A DNA stretch of 64,000 nt from the NCBI GenBank assembly GCA_028673005.1, contig CM054116.1, positions 73,917,315 through 73,981,314 of the forward strand, written 5' to 3'. Position numbers and translations under genes: made by a program. Below the pieces are notes generated by a model that made no database searches, was not told the DNA's origin, and saw nothing but the letters and a program-made list of their open reading frames with translations. The DNA is from Tanypteryx hageni. Lineage: Eukaryota; Arthropoda; Insecta; Odonata; Petaluridae. Numbering within the stretch: position 1 is the first letter of the stretch; each line of letters starts with the position of its first letter. Shown piece after piece: positions 10,201-22,570 of this stretch.

Positions 10201-11160
10201 AGTTCATGTTTGTTTATGTCAATTTCTAAGCGCCTTTTATGTGTCTCATTTAATTTATTAGGCTCTGACGTCGGTGAATTATTCGATCAGGGGTTCTTTG
10301 CGTTTTTCTCATTCGACAGTCGATTCCTTTTCTCTTGCTCGTTTCTCATATTGTTTTATTCACTATATTTGGATGCATTTTTTCGGTCTAAGCAATAAAA
10401 ACGTCCCTTCTAGAAAACTTCTTATTTTCAATTATAAAATTTCGTTTTTTTTTAACAACATATATCCTACGTTTGCTTTCACTAATGCATGTAACAACGA
10501 AGAAAAGCAATTAATAGCACACAAATAGCCATAATGTATCAATTAATGCTCACAAACTCTAAATTTAATTAATGTTTCTTATCAGTATATTTTATTATTT
10601 GTTCAAAATTAAAACTCTCAAAATTAACTTCCAACATCGGTCTAATGTTAATAACTTGCATATATACTTGAAGTTGAATGTAAATGATTAGTAACGTAAT
10701 AATAATAAAGAAATATCGCGTAATGTATTGCTGTCGAATCTTAGAGGCGATAACAGTGCTCAGTGACTCGGCCAATCAGACTGGATAGCCAGAATCACCG
10801 CATTGTTGTGATAAGAATTAAATTTTACATTTCATTTCGAGCGTGGTATGAGTTGTATCTTTAACGAAACTCCCTACTGACGTCTTTCACCAGATTGGAT
10901 TTTAGATTCGCATTTTTTTTGCACGAGATTCAGCATTGCGATTTGAATGCGACAATGGGACTCGTTCATTACGAATTCTCTGCGTTTACTTTCCGCTTGG
11001 GCTGGTGCAGAATTTTGACCCGTTTTCCGTTAATCCATCTTAATGCTCGGATTGTTCTTATAAAGGTCATCGCATCGTCGAGGTACTCGAGGAATTGAAA
11101 AAAAAATTATAATGCGTCGTGATTAGTTATTTTCGCTGTCTTTTGTATTTATTTTTTTCC
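10201..11160. other. AT-rich unique DNA, no gene seen
   Basis: Open frames of 60-85 codons exist on both strands but have AT-driven composition and no recognised domain. Confidence 0.5.
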
Positions 11161-11339
11161 TAGTCCCTTCGCCCAAGTTATTCAATTACGTAATAGCAGT
11201 CGAGAAAGAGAGGGAGGGAAAGAAGGTAGGAAGGAGAAAGGGCGTTAATTTCATCATCCCTGTCCGAAGAGGTAGAGTTTAAGGCGCCTTCGCGCTTCTT
11301 TTTACCGCAAAAAATATCAAGGCGCTAATAACCGTTCGT

Positions 11340-13020
11340 TTATTCCTTTCCCAAATATTCCTCAACAGCTCGCCGTTCTCGCAGAATGAGCTTCCCTCCC
11401 ATCCAGTCAATCTCTCTCTCTTTCTCTCTTTTTTTGTTCCGCAATTTTCTCCTTCGCCTTACTTTCCCAGATTCCCTCTCCCCCTTTTCCCTATCCGCTC
11501 TCCTTTCTCGCCCGTCTCCTCTCCTCCGTGTCCTTCCCACTCCTATTTATTTCCCGACCTAATACCCACCAACTCCCATCCCAAATTCCGTTCCCGTCTT
11601 AATTCACCCATTCACCTCCTCGCAACCTCTTCCCTACTCCCCCTGCCGCACATCCTCTCCCTCCTCTATCTTAAGCCTCCCTCTTCATCACCTCCAATTC
11701 CTCCTCCTCCTTCCCCTTCACTTCCTTTTCGTTTTCGCGTCCGCTCCATAAAGCCCGCCCCCTCTCCCCTCTTCTCCCCCTCCCCTTTAATCTCCCCCTC
11801 CCCTTTTATCTCCCCCTCCCCTTTAATCTCCCCTCCCCACCCCTTTTCTTCCTCCCACTCTCCATTCCGCCAATGCCTCCCCGCCATGTCCTTTTTTTAA
11901 TTAAGTCGGGCGAGGAACTAGAGAGAGAGAAAAAAAGAGGACCGTGCCGTCGTCATCAGCGCGACCTTCTTATACTTTTCCGCTTCCCTACTCCTTTTCT
12001 CTCCATTTGTCTTTTTTTTGTACCGTGCCGATGTCTCCCGCGTCTATTCTCGATTTTTTCCGCGAGAGAGAGAGAGAGAGAGAGATATCTTCCATTTCGC
12101 GTAGTCTTCCTTAAACCTTTCCTTGACGTTCTCCTCTTCAAGTTTTCTCTCGTTCGATACCCTCGCCTTTTAGCGCCTTCGACCATTCTCCCATTCGCAG
12201 TGTTCCCCCTCCTGTTATCGTCCTCTTCCACCACTCGTTCCTCACTTTCCTCTCTATCTCTTCCCGCACACACATTTGTCATCGTATTTGTGCCCTCGGC
12301 TTCTCGTTCTCCTATTCCCTTCCTGCCACTCTCGCCGTTCTCTTTACTCTCTTCTTCCTCTCGACGTACCTGCCTCTCGCGATATCCCTGCCTCATTTCC
12401 TTTCCTTCCCTCAATGGCGTCTCCTTGCTACCTTCCATGCCTCTCGCGAGTCTGTCTGTATTTATTCCCGTAATCCTCGCATTTCCATTTCCCTCATCTC
12501 TCATCGCCTTACTCTTGCTTTCGTCCCTCTATTATCCTTCTCCTTGTATCACCTTTAAAACCCTTCTCTTCCCTCTCCATGCCTCTCGTGATGGGTTTAC
12601 CCGCACGCCTTTAAACTCCTCGTCCTCCTTTTATCTCTCCTATCTTATCACTTTCCTTTGCATGTTTCTCATCCTTATAACGCCCTTGAACGTTTCTCCT
12701 CTTTTCCATCTCCTCCTCGCGGGGGGTTCGCCCACGCGCGCATTCAGACTGTCCTCTTCTCCCATCTCACTCTTCCATTCATATCTTTGCCTCTTTCTCC
12801 GCGTTATAACACCTCTAAAACTGTCTCGTCCCCCTTTATCTATCTCGCCGCGAGTCCACCCACTCGCGTGTTCGTGTTTTCATCTTCCTCTCATTCTCCC
12901 TCATCCTGCCCCTTTCTCCATTTTCCTCTCACCCCTTTCCTCTCCTACTTTGCCTTTCTGCCTCCTTCCGCCTGCGCGACTTCATTTGCGAATGCCCGTC
13001 TTCACGGATGTTTGTCGTTG
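11340..13020. repeat. 1.7-kb polypyrimidine tract
   Basis: The + strand is dominated by C and T for about 1.7 kb. It includes an 18-bp tandem array, CTCCCCCTCCCCTTTAAT (about four units, 11761-11832), and a (GA)n run at about 12064-12086. A 382-codon frame crosses it on the + strand, but its Ser/Pro/Leu/Phe composition follows from CT-rich DNA, and an equally open Arg/Glu frame exists on the minus strand. I do not call a gene. Confidence 0.75.
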
Positions 13021-13099
13021 AACCTAGAAGGTAGGAAAAGTTTCCGTCAGTCGCTTAGGTCCGGCTGTTTACTCCGTATAAAATTCTAGGGAGAAAAAT

Positions 13100-13400
13100 G
13101 CCGAGGTTGGTGGGAGAAATGGATGTTTTTTTTATTTTTGCAGTATGGAGGATGGGGAGGGTTGGAGAGATGTTTAAGCTCGCTCGGTTGTCTTAGTTGA
13201 GGGGTTGAAGGTTGAGGGTAGACTAGGTCGCGAAAGAGGAATGAGAGGGAGAAAAAGTAGTCGAGAAGAGGAGGGAGGAAGGAAGGTGGTTCGTTAGCGC
13301 TTTGACGGAGTCTGGGATTTTGGACGGTAAATTAAGCGGAGTGGAGACCGTCTGACTGTTCGAGGATAAGAGAAAATAATCCTCCGTCCTCCAAGACGTC
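13100..13400. repeat. Purine-rich segment
   Basis: Strand bias reverses here: the + strand becomes G/A-rich directly after the long pyrimidine tract. No coding signal was recognised. Confidence 0.5.
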
Positions 13401-13419
13401 TCCTTAGTTTTCATTTCGT

Positions 13420-14900
13420 ACTTATAGGTCTAATTTTGTTTTTTTTTTACACACGCGACGGGCTTGTTTATTTTTCTTTTTTTTTTAAGAGCAATTTTTC
13501 TTACCAATTGCTCCCGTCCCTTGGGTCACGGTGGAGCGAGGAGGTTCTGTCGCGGTGTTTCGGCGTTTCCTTTTCATATCTGCAGCGCTGCGGCCTGAAA
13601 AATAAACCGCGTATCGCAGTCGCTTTGGAAGTATTAACCGATCGAAATTTGTTTGCCTCGATTCCTGCTACCCGTCGCCCCACTAAGGCTATTGGTAAAT
13701 AGGTAACTTTCCGCTCCGTTTGCGCGTGATCGTCGGTCGTTCGTCAAATCTTTTCTTTTTTTTTAAATCCACACCTCGCTCATCGAGGCGTATCCGGCGA
13801 TGAACCGATCGATTCGGAGATAATTAAATCTTTTTCATCGCAGCTATCGATCGGTTTAGCGGCGTGTTTGACGTAGGCGTCGGCGGATGAATCGCAAGAG
13901 AAATATTATTCGAGGGGCAGTTGACCTTATGACTCGACAAAGCAGTGGCGATCGATGGCTGAGCGCGTGCGTGTATTACTATTTGTAAAACTCGCATATG
14001 TGTCTAACGCTGCCGGGTTCAATCTGATTCGCTTAATTTCGGTGGGAATTCGTTCCGCCACCGCGGAATTCGTCGTCGGGCCACCTCGCCCTCTCTGCCT
14101 CTCCTTTCGCCCTCCTCTTCACCTCGCCCTAGTCGTCTTCGACCGCTGACGATGGAGGGGCGGATATCGGCAGACGGAGGAGTGGGCTATTAAATTGATT
14201 GGATACCGGGCGTGTTTGCCTTAGCCGGCGTGCTCAAACTTTTCTTCGGTACTAAATAACTACCTGCGCCCTTCAAAACCGCCGGAATGTACGAGTGTGC
14301 CTTTGCCACGTTGCCTTCCCCCGTATATTCCCAGGGACACCGTGATGGAAATGTTTGTCTTTTCTCTCTTCCCTCTCTCTCTCTCCCATTCTCTATTCTC
14401 CTATCCGTCTGTTTCTCTCTCTCTCTTTCCTGTCTTTGGTCTGGAGACGAAGAAGGATTCTAAGAGAAACGACAATTAGGGGGTAGAGGGGGGGGATGGG
14501 GAGAGGGTCTCATGTTTGTTCTTCATGCATGCATGGATTTTCCAATTATCCCATTAGTAGAGATTGACTTTGTTCTTCGTAGCATGTTTTTTCACGCTTG
14601 TGTCGGAATTAAAAATTAAAAGTTTCGTGTTTTTGTTCGCGCCGATCGGTTTGCGTGAATGCGATCGTTCGTTTTTATTGGTGTTTTATTTTTAAAGCCT
14701 CATTACTGTAGTGTTCGATGAACGGACACTGTTCGTTTCACCGCGCGGTTTTTCCTTCTTTTATTCGCGGGGCTTTAGCGGCGGAGAATGTCGCCAGGGC
14801 GCGATGCTCCGAAAAAAGGGAGGAAAACTCGTATTGCGCCACGTGCACGTAATATAAAGTCACTAGAAGCAGCTTTACTTTGCGAGTTGTATTTATTTGA
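13420..14900. other. CpG-containing unique DNA, no gene recognised
   Basis: Higher GC with many CG dinucleotides and small palindromic clusters such as ATCGATCGGTTT near 13844-13856. Frames of 60-88 codons have no recognised domain. Candidate for conserved non-coding or regulatory DNA, but nothing in the sequence proves that. Confidence 0.4.
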
Positions 14901-16100
14901 TTGAAAATTTGGAGAGTTTTAAAATAAAAAAAAGGTTGTGGCAGGCCGTTTTGAAATTTAAATGAAAGAAATACAAGGGAACCTTTGATTGGGATAAATA
15001 ATTGTGTTGTTACCTTGGTATTACTCTGCCACCCACTCCTTCGTTTTAAGTTTATGAAGGCTTTAAAAAGTTCGTAGCCTTCGTATGAATGGCCTTTGTC
15101 CTTTCCAGCTTAGTTCCCATGGATATCCGCGTATGTTTATTAACGTTGCTGCAATACAGTGAACCCGTTGGCATTAAGTGTTTCATTATGTGCTCGCAAA
15201 AACTTCTATGCTGGAATTCCACTGGCCACGTCATAGTGATGGTATAGGAAGTGGAATCTCATTCTGATATAACCATCATGGCCTAATTGAAGATTTTGGA
15301 TGTAAAGTATTCTTTTCTGCAGATATTGGTTACAGTGGTCAGTATTGTTCATTTTCTTGACAAGGGGCTTACCTGTTCAAATTTTGAACTGAAAAACATG
15401 AGCAAATTAGTGGATCTCTTTCACGATTGCTAGGTAAACTCTAAAGGGTCGAATTCTAAACAAACATGTGTTTATATGGTATATTCCATTCCCGCATAGG
15501 ATGTGAACTTTTCGATCTACCCTGGTATTTAGAATGCGCTAAAATGGATGATCCCTATATTATTTTAAGCAAAATTCGTGTAGTGGTCAGAATTTGGCTA
15601 ATGCCCTTCGAAACTTCATGTGCAATGCCATTACTCCTCGTCGAATGTAGGTCAGATGGCTTTTTACATAAACAATGCATTAGGTGAGATAAGTCTAGCG
15701 TATTTATTCTGGAGTCGCCTTTCGACCACATTCTTACTCATTTAAACGATGCTTTGTTGTGTATAGGCCAAATTAATGTAGGCAATGGGACTTCGAAAAT
15801 ATGGAGACCTCACTGTCGAACCAATCCCAGGTTTCTGACTTTTTATGTCTCTGTGTTAAAAATCATCAGTGGAATGTACGATTTGGACTACGCAAGTGAT
15901 ATCTTATGCATTTTATTAGTTTACAGTGGAAAATTCTCCCTTGGAGATAATCCAGAAAATATAAATAGAACATTGTCATTCCTAAGGGAGTCCAGAATTT
16001 TAGCATTTATTTAATTTTTAAGTGTTTTTAATCTTTTGAGAATGGGATAAGAGGAAGAAAGATCCTTTCTCTATCCATTTTTAAAGGTTTTATATTTTAC
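14901..16100. other. Unique DNA of balanced composition, no gene recognised
   Basis: Less biased than its surroundings. Short frames at 15466-15687 and 15754-16014 have mixed amino-acid composition but match no family I know and lack a clear splice context. Confidence 0.4.
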
Positions 16101-16413
16101 GGTCATAATAGCTCCTTCTAATGCAGGGAAAAATTTTATACATGTCAGGAGACCCTTATACAGTCTTGCTGATGTTTTATTCTACAGATTGGGAGAGACC
16201 CTTATACAATCTCTTACCATCTGTTTTTAACTTCATTTATTTATCTGTTTTATCTATTTATCTATCTGTTTTATCTATTTATTTATTTATATATTTATTG
16301 TGTGTCTGGTGCTATGGTTAGTTTGCCACAAATGGGTTGTGGTTAAAAGTGCATATTATGGCGATAATAGCCCAAGAGGCTGATTCGCCTTAAATTACAC
16401 ACACACACACACA
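16100..16413. repeat. Possible retroelement 3' end with (CA)n tail
   Basis: A nearly exact 17-bp direct repeat, AGACCCTTATACARTCT, is at 16150-16166 and 16196-16212. TTTATCTATTTATCTA-type repeats follow, then ATAGCCCAAGAGGCTGATTC and a (CA)n run at 16396-16413. A simple-repeat tail after a non-repetitive end is typical of LINE or SINE 3' ends, but no second copy is in the window. Confidence 0.35.
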
Positions 16414-16685
16414 GTGGAAAATTATTAAAATATTGATAATTGAAAAGTAACCCAATTTGCCTGACGTTATCTTTTGTGAATATTAAGCTAGGCTAAAGTT
16501 TTATTAGTTACAGCGTTAAAATCGACGTTGACGAAAATATTTGGTAATATTAAAAACATTTAGTTGCAGTCTATTCTTTATATTCAAATAATTTAATTAG
16601 AGCGCACTGGAAAACATAACGGCCAACACAACAACGGTTAAATAAACCACTTGTGAAGGCTCTACTTTATGGAATGTTCCCACTA

Positions 16686-16798
16686 TAGAAATAAAACAGT
16701 TATTGTAATTTCCTCTAAAAAAGATTTACTCGAAATTTAGGCTAAACCGGTCGAGTAAATCTTTATTAGTTGAAATTACAATACGTGTTTTATTTCTA
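16686..16798. repeat. 113-bp imperfect hairpin (inverted repeat)
   Basis: The left arm (16686-16732) starts TAGAAATAAAAC and includes TATTGTAATTTC and AGATTTACTCGA. The right arm (16751-16798) is its reverse complement apart from small mismatches around the middle. The loop is 18 bp. It could be a small MITE, a miniature foldback, or a source of hairpin RNA. No target duplication was identified. Confidence 0.75.
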
Positions 16799-16799
16799 C

Positions 16800-17760
16800 A
16801 ACAACGGTACTTTATGCACCACAAAGTTCAGACATTAATTGTTGAGAATTCTTGACGTTCCCTATATTTTGCGTTGTCAAATTACCTGTTATACGTTATA
16901 AAATATTATAGAACCAGAAAACTATTTTATTATTTCAGTAACACTTAGCGATAGATTTTAAAAATATTAAACGAGTCGAGAAACCCTGCCCAATTCCTGC
17001 TTAAGTTTATTTTATTTTGACAATAAATGCCGGAGCTATTATATCATTTGATATTTCCACGAAATTTTTTTCTGATATTTTTTCAGCTCGGGTTGCAATA
17101 ACCGCTCCCTCTCCTGGATTTCAGAAGTTTACGCAGCGAAAATATGCAGCTTATTGATAACCCGCGTTAAAACAAATCGATAGGCATGTTTTGCTCCCGG
17201 AAATTCGGCATTACGCAATTATCGTTGAGAATCCATACCTTCCGAGTCGACGCCCGTTTTGGTTTCAATTCGGAAACGAAATTTTCCGAAATTTTACGAA
17301 ATCGGTTCCCGATGCATTTTGGCCATTGCACGCTGCTCTGGACGACCGCGCACGTTAATTAATAAAACTCGCAATTAGCGCGTGCTAAAAAAAAGGTACC
17401 CGAGGTAAACGAGATCGATTGTACGAGGCGTTATAAAGACCTATTCTTTCCGAGAACAGTACGAGGCCATAATGGGAAAGTCAAATCTGCGAGTGTTACT
17501 GTTACTGTTAGGTAGGCCTCGGTGCGTTGCACCCTCTGCTGCCCACCATATTGGTGAATCGCAGGGCACCATGTAGATGTAAGTTTGCGCGTGCGTTTCG
17601 TGGACGAGCGACCGAGCGAAAGAGTGCTATACACTTGGCGTTTGTGCGCGCCATTATTTCCCCATCCTCCCGATTTCCCATTTTCTTGTGTCGGAACGTC
17701 TGCTCTCCATTCGGTAGAACCAGGTCACGAGAATCCGGTACCCTTGGGAAGAGGTTTTCT
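16800..17760. other. Unique DNA, no gene recognised
   Basis: AT-rich to about 17050, then more balanced and CpG-containing. No domain or RNA gene was recognised. Confidence 0.45.
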
Positions 17761-18720
17761 TTTTTGTTAAGGTTGAGCCTGGGTAAAGGTAAAGGAGAGA
17801 GAGAGAGGAGAGAAAGGGCGAAAGAGAGAGCGAGAAAGCGGAGGGGGAGAGAGCGAGGTAAGGGAGGGAAAGACATCTCCAATTTAAATCGGTCCGGTGG
17901 AGGGAGGAAGGGAAAGAGGGAAAGATCCACGAAAATGGCGACCTTTTGCTCCATTGTGTGTGAAATCACGGAGGGCGGGAAAGGGTTGTGTGTATGGGAG
18001 AGGTGGAAGGAAAGAAGGTTAGAGAATTGGAAAGGGGGATGAAATAGAAAGGGGAGGCTTTTCCACCTCTCTCTCGCAGGGCTTTTGGTATCTGCACCAC
18101 CGAAATCCTTTCTATTACTCCGTCTCTCTCTTTCTTGCCTTCTCCCCCTTCTCGCATTCCTTCTGGCCCTGGAAATGGAATGAGGAGTACAATTCTGCAC
18201 TAATACTTCCGGGTCCATTTGGAAAATCTAGCTCCGTGTATAACCCATCTCCAGGAAACCCCTTTTCGCTGTTTTTTTCTCCTTTGGGACCCTGAAAGGA
18301 TTATTGGCCTCGTTCTTTTTAATCTTTTTTCTCTCCCTCTTCCTCCCCTCCTATGTTCTCCCTCTCTTTCTCTAGTCGAGAATGCGCAATTTCAGCGGTT
18401 TTTCCCCCACTCGGTTTTTTCTCGCTTTTTTTCATGCCCGTTTTTCCTTTTTTGCAATTTTTTTCTTCCCCTCGCTTACTCATAACCTCTTTCCTCCTGG
18501 GCCTTATTTTGATTTGATTCCGAAGCGTTTTTGTAATTGGGCAGTCTAAAAAAACGTGGGCTTCCCATGCGAGCGTGTTGTGCGATTTCATTCTTTTTAT
18601 ATTTTCCGCGAAGAGAGAGAAAGCAGAAGCGGATTGGAAGAGAGAGAGAGAGACAGACAGAGATTAGAAAGGGAAGGTTATCCCCGGTTTGTAGTCCTAG
18701 GAGGAGGCTGAGGGAATAAG
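17760..18720. repeat. Alternating polypurine and polypyrimidine tracts
   Basis: The + strand is G/A-rich at 17770-18060, C/T-rich at about 18060-18180 and 18320-18500, then G/A-rich again at 18605-18720. Long open frames on both strands are composition artefacts. Confidence 0.65.
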
Positions 18721-19400
18721 GGAAGACCTTTCTGGAAGAAATGTAGAAATCGGTGATTTTTTTCTCGCATATAAAACTTTTTTTGTAATGTGGATCCCTC
18801 AAGGGTTTTTCTTGCCACGAGGGGCAATTTAGGTTGCTTGGAAATATCTTTACATTTTTTTTCTCGGTTTTTCGGATACCTTATCGTAAGGAATCGTTTA
18901 TCTCCATGATGTTTGCATGGATATGTGTGTGTATAATATACCCGTTAGACTTAAATGCGAGTCAGGCTGAGTTACTTTCCTTCGTCGAGTTTCAGCGTAA
19001 GTTTCGTTCTATTTTGGTTTCTCAGCTTTTCGATTCTTCTCCGTATTCATTCTGCCAACGTCAAAATCCGAATTTCAACATTTTTAATCGCATTAAAGAA
19101 TAAAGGAATGTACTCTTGAAAAAATCCGACTAGCAAGATTTTTTGCGCAGAACGATGTGGTGCTTTTTGTTCTTGTCTGCTTTCATTCTTTCGTGATTAT
19201 GAAATAAAATTAATTGTATCTTTAAGCAATGACATTTGAAAATGTTATAAGGAATTTCAGGTTTGGGTTTTGTTTTCCCCCTCGCTATTAAGGCTTTAAG
19301 TCGCGTATTTATTCATTCATTCAATAAGCGAGGAATTGCGTTGAGTTCATCTCGAAAATTAATCGCCTCTGAAGGCAATCATTCCTTTTCTCAGCTCTCA
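18721..19400. other. Unique DNA, no gene recognised
   Basis: Mixed composition, AT-rich toward the end. No protein or RNA gene was found. Confidence 0.45.
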
Positions 19401-20830
19401 GCTTTGGAAATTTCTTTATAAGCACGCCCTCTCCTCCCTCCTCTTTTTCCTTCATATTTCTCCTAGAAGTCTTTTCAAATTCCTCCCGCATCTCTATTTT
19501 CCACCGCCTTCCCAAGACCTTTCAAACCCCACTCATTACTCCCTGCCCTTCCTCCTCCTATTTCAACCCCTGATTACTCCCTGCCCTTCTTCCTCCTGCT
19601 TCTTCCCATCATTCCATTCTACCCTCCTATACGCTCAGGTCGAGGTGAGAAAAGAAGCCCAAGGTTATCGTTTTCTCAATCCCTTTCATTCCCTTCCTCC
19701 TTTCAGTTCTGCTTTGTTGTTTACCCTGCGTCTATTTCTCTCTCTGCTTCCTCCCGTCACGCCCGTCCTCTACAACCCCGTCCATATTTCTCTTCTGTCG
19801 TAATTACGCGAATTTATTTCTCCACCCGCGGAATCTTGACGAGTCGTGGCGGAAGGGGGGGGGGTGAATCGGAGTCGGGGGAGGGGAGAGGAAGGGAAGG
19901 AGGCTCGCGCGATGCCAAGGTGGAGGGAGAGGTGGAAGAAAAATGGAGATTTCGGAGGGAGTAGAAACGGTTGACGGAAATGGGGCAGTTTAAAAAAAAT
20001 GGTGTCTGTGGGGGGTTGCTGGTGAGAGAGAGAGAGCGAGAGAAAGCGACTGGATAACGGGACGCGTGAGAAAGGAAACAAGTAAGGAGAAAGATAGAGA
20101 CGGGGCTCGGAGCAACCGGGGAATTGTTCGGATATTGCTTGGTACTTTTCTACGGCGAACGGAACGGGGTGTGGGAGATGAGAGAAGTGTATATAGGTGA
20201 GAGAAATGAAGAGGAAAGATGTGGAAGCAGTAGCCTGCGTGTTTGAAGGCGCGGAAAGAAGTGGGTGGGAGGGAGAGAGAGAGGAAAAGGAGTTTTCGGA
20301 GCTTTGTGCGGAAGTGTAGAGAGGGTGTGGGTGGGTGGAGGGCGGAAACGGAAAGGGGAGTCGGAGACATAGAAAGAGAAGTGCGCGCGTGTGGATGTAT
20401 GTGGGGTGGAAGAGGGTGGGATTTTTAGGCGGGCGTCACTGCAGGGATGTTGGGGGCGGTGAGAATGAGCTTAAGAATGAGGGGGAAAAAGCGGCCAGGG
20501 AAAGAAAAGAACGATGTGCAAGTTTGGGGGTTGAGCGAGAGAGAGAGGTTGTTGAGTGTTGCGGTGGGGGAGGAGGAGAGGGAAGAGGGGATGACGTGAA
20601 GCGGGAGGACGGTAGGGTTTTTTAGGCGGAGGTGAAGATTTGGTCGCGGCGTTGAAGGGGAAAAAGGGTTAGTTCAATGAGTTTCGGCGAAGTGAAAGGG
20701 GAGGGAAGGAATTGCCAGGTTTATAAAAGGGTATAAAAGCGGGCGGAAGGAGGAACGGTCGGGAATGAAGAGTAAGGTATATAGAATGAAACGGGGGAAA
20801 GGGATTTATGAAAGGCTTCTCTCTCTCTCT
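19400..20830. repeat. Polypyrimidine tract switching to polypurine
   Basis: The + strand is C/T-rich from 19400 to about 19800 and G/A-rich from about 19840 to 20800, ending in a (CT)n run at about 20819-20830. Overlapping frames on both strands encode Arg/Glu/Gly or Ser/Pro/Leu strings. This is one of the clearest strand-bias reversals in the window. Confidence 0.7.
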
Positions 20831-21530
20831 TTTACATTTGATACTGGCCATTGTCGGCGCGAACCTTTTCCGTGGTAGATGTACTGATGTATATGTTTCG
20901 CAGCCATTCGAATTCGCTTATTTCGGGGAAGTGCGAAATTTTTGCGCAGTTTGAATCCGAGATCCCAAAAATGTTGCAATTTTTCCGAGAATGCGGAGTG
21001 GAGTCAACGACGGATCGGTTTACCTTTCGCGAAATTGGTCCTCGACGGCAGATAAAAAAAATTGCGCGCGAGAGAACGTTAAAAAAGAGATGGATCGGTG
21101 TGATATTTCCAACCGAGAAATCTACACCGAAAGGGGGACTGTATTTTTTTGAAATTTCAATGGCGCCCTTCTTTATTTTCTGTTTTCTTTTTTATCCGCA
21201 GGTAAGTAATGTCTTCCGCTTCTTCCATTTTTATGGAACGTGAGCTTTATTCGTTCGTGAATTTGGACCTCACAGTTCTTATTACACTCATAGAGAATGG
21301 TTTCCGATCTAATTATTCCCGTAACGAATTCTCCTATGGTGTGCGGGGGAGGAGGTCGGAAAGCGAGAATTTTTCCCTCGAGGTTTATTTCCCTCATTTT
21401 CCTTCCGTTTCCCGAGTTCGGTTTTTGCCTCGCGGGCTCACAAATAGTGGAATCCCAAATTTGCTTACATTTGCATTCATGTGATATCGTATTCAAGTCG
21501 GTGGCCTTTTTAGGTACGTGGGTGAGGAAG
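20831..21530. other. CpG-containing unique DNA, no gene recognised
   Basis: A 130-codon frame at 20851-21243 has fairly mixed composition and contains a donor-like CAGGTAAGT at 21198-21206. Without a domain, a matching acceptor or a second exon I do not call it coding. Confidence 0.35.
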
Positions 21531-22060
21531 TGGGGCGGCGAAGAGAGCCATTCTCTACTTCTCCTTTCCCTCCCTTACCTCTCTTTCCCCCTCCCTACCT
21601 CCTGCCGTGCCTCTCCCTCCCCTCCCTCCCATCCCTCCCATCCCTCTCCCTCCCCTCCCATCCCTCTCATGCCTTCCTTCCGCCATCCTTTTGCCCTCCC
21701 GTCCTTCGTCACCACTTTCTCTCCGCGGCGGTTCCGCCATCTGGCCACGCCTTTCTGGGGCCTCCTCCTTTCGCGTGAATTCTTATTCTCCCCTCCCTCT
21801 CCACCTTCATTTCCTCTCATAACCACCCCACACTCCCTACCTTTCACTCGATCCATCTCCCACGCACACGCAACACCACCACCATCTTCTCACACACGTT
21901 TACGCCTTTTCTCTATCCTTGAGAAGCCTTTGTTTCGGTCATTCTCTCTCCTACTCGCTTTCCCTTTCTATTTTATGTGCATGTGTCAGTCTATTGATAA
22001 GTTTATCATCTCTAAAATCGAGGTTGACGCAGCTTTTTTGCGTCTGCATATCACTTTGAT
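21530..22060. repeat. Polypyrimidine tract
   Basis: CT-rich + strand with CCCTCCCATCCCTC-type short repeats at 21610-21670. Frames in all phases are artefacts of the bias. Confidence 0.7.
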
Positions 22061-22570
22061 TACTCTCTGAATACCGTACCACGTTCTTTATTGGTAGTTT
22101 CGTGTTAGTCTTTTTATGAGATCAATCCGGATTGAACTTTTCCAATAGAAAAAGATTCTTTTTATGATGTATTCATTGGTGAATGCCAAAATATAAAAAT
22201 TAAATAATAGAAGAAGAATTTTTGGTTACGTAGATAACTTGAGCCGGTGAAATAATGCCACTGATTCGCCAGAATTCTTGTTTTGGTAGTCGTTATTATT
22301 TTAAGAGACAGTTGCGATTTTCCTACAAATTACTTTCCTTACTTTGCATTCTTTGATGCATTTTCACGTCGCAGCGAGGAAAGGTTTTCTTTTCTTTTGC
22401 TCGTAAAACACTGATGTCTTCTTTATATGATTTTAGATAAGTTAGATAAATTGTTGAACTAATGTAAAACTCATGCTAATTCGTGTACGTATTTTAGGAC
22501 GTAATTTGTACATTTTAGTGATCTTTATGTCTCATGATCATTTTAAAAGGCTTTTGCATTAAATCTCAAT
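22061..22570. other. AT-rich DNA, no gene seen
   Basis: Nothing recognisable on either strand. Confidence 0.5.

Noticed and set aside
11873..13021. 382-codon open frame on the + strand
   Set aside because: Composition is Ser/Pro/Leu/Phe throughout, as forced by C/T-rich DNA. An equally open frame is on the minus strand, and there is no domain.
15466..16014. Two short frames of mixed composition in succession
   Set aside because: No domain and no splice signals between them. They could be chance frames.
17508..18218. 236-codon minus-strand frame
   Set aside because: It overlaps a 171-codon + strand frame in a purine/pyrimidine tract. Neither has a domain.
20717..20737. TATA-like words (TATAAAAGGGTATAAAAG)
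   Set aside because: There is no initiator context or downstream gene, and TATA words are common in such DNA.
20851..21243. Possible exon ending near the donor-like CAGGTAAGT at 21198
   Set aside because: The composition is less biased, but no family match, acceptor or neighbouring exon supports it.
21297..22070. 257-codon frame
   Set aside because: Most of it is CT-rich DNA with CCCTCCCAT repeats, and it overlaps open frames in two other phases.
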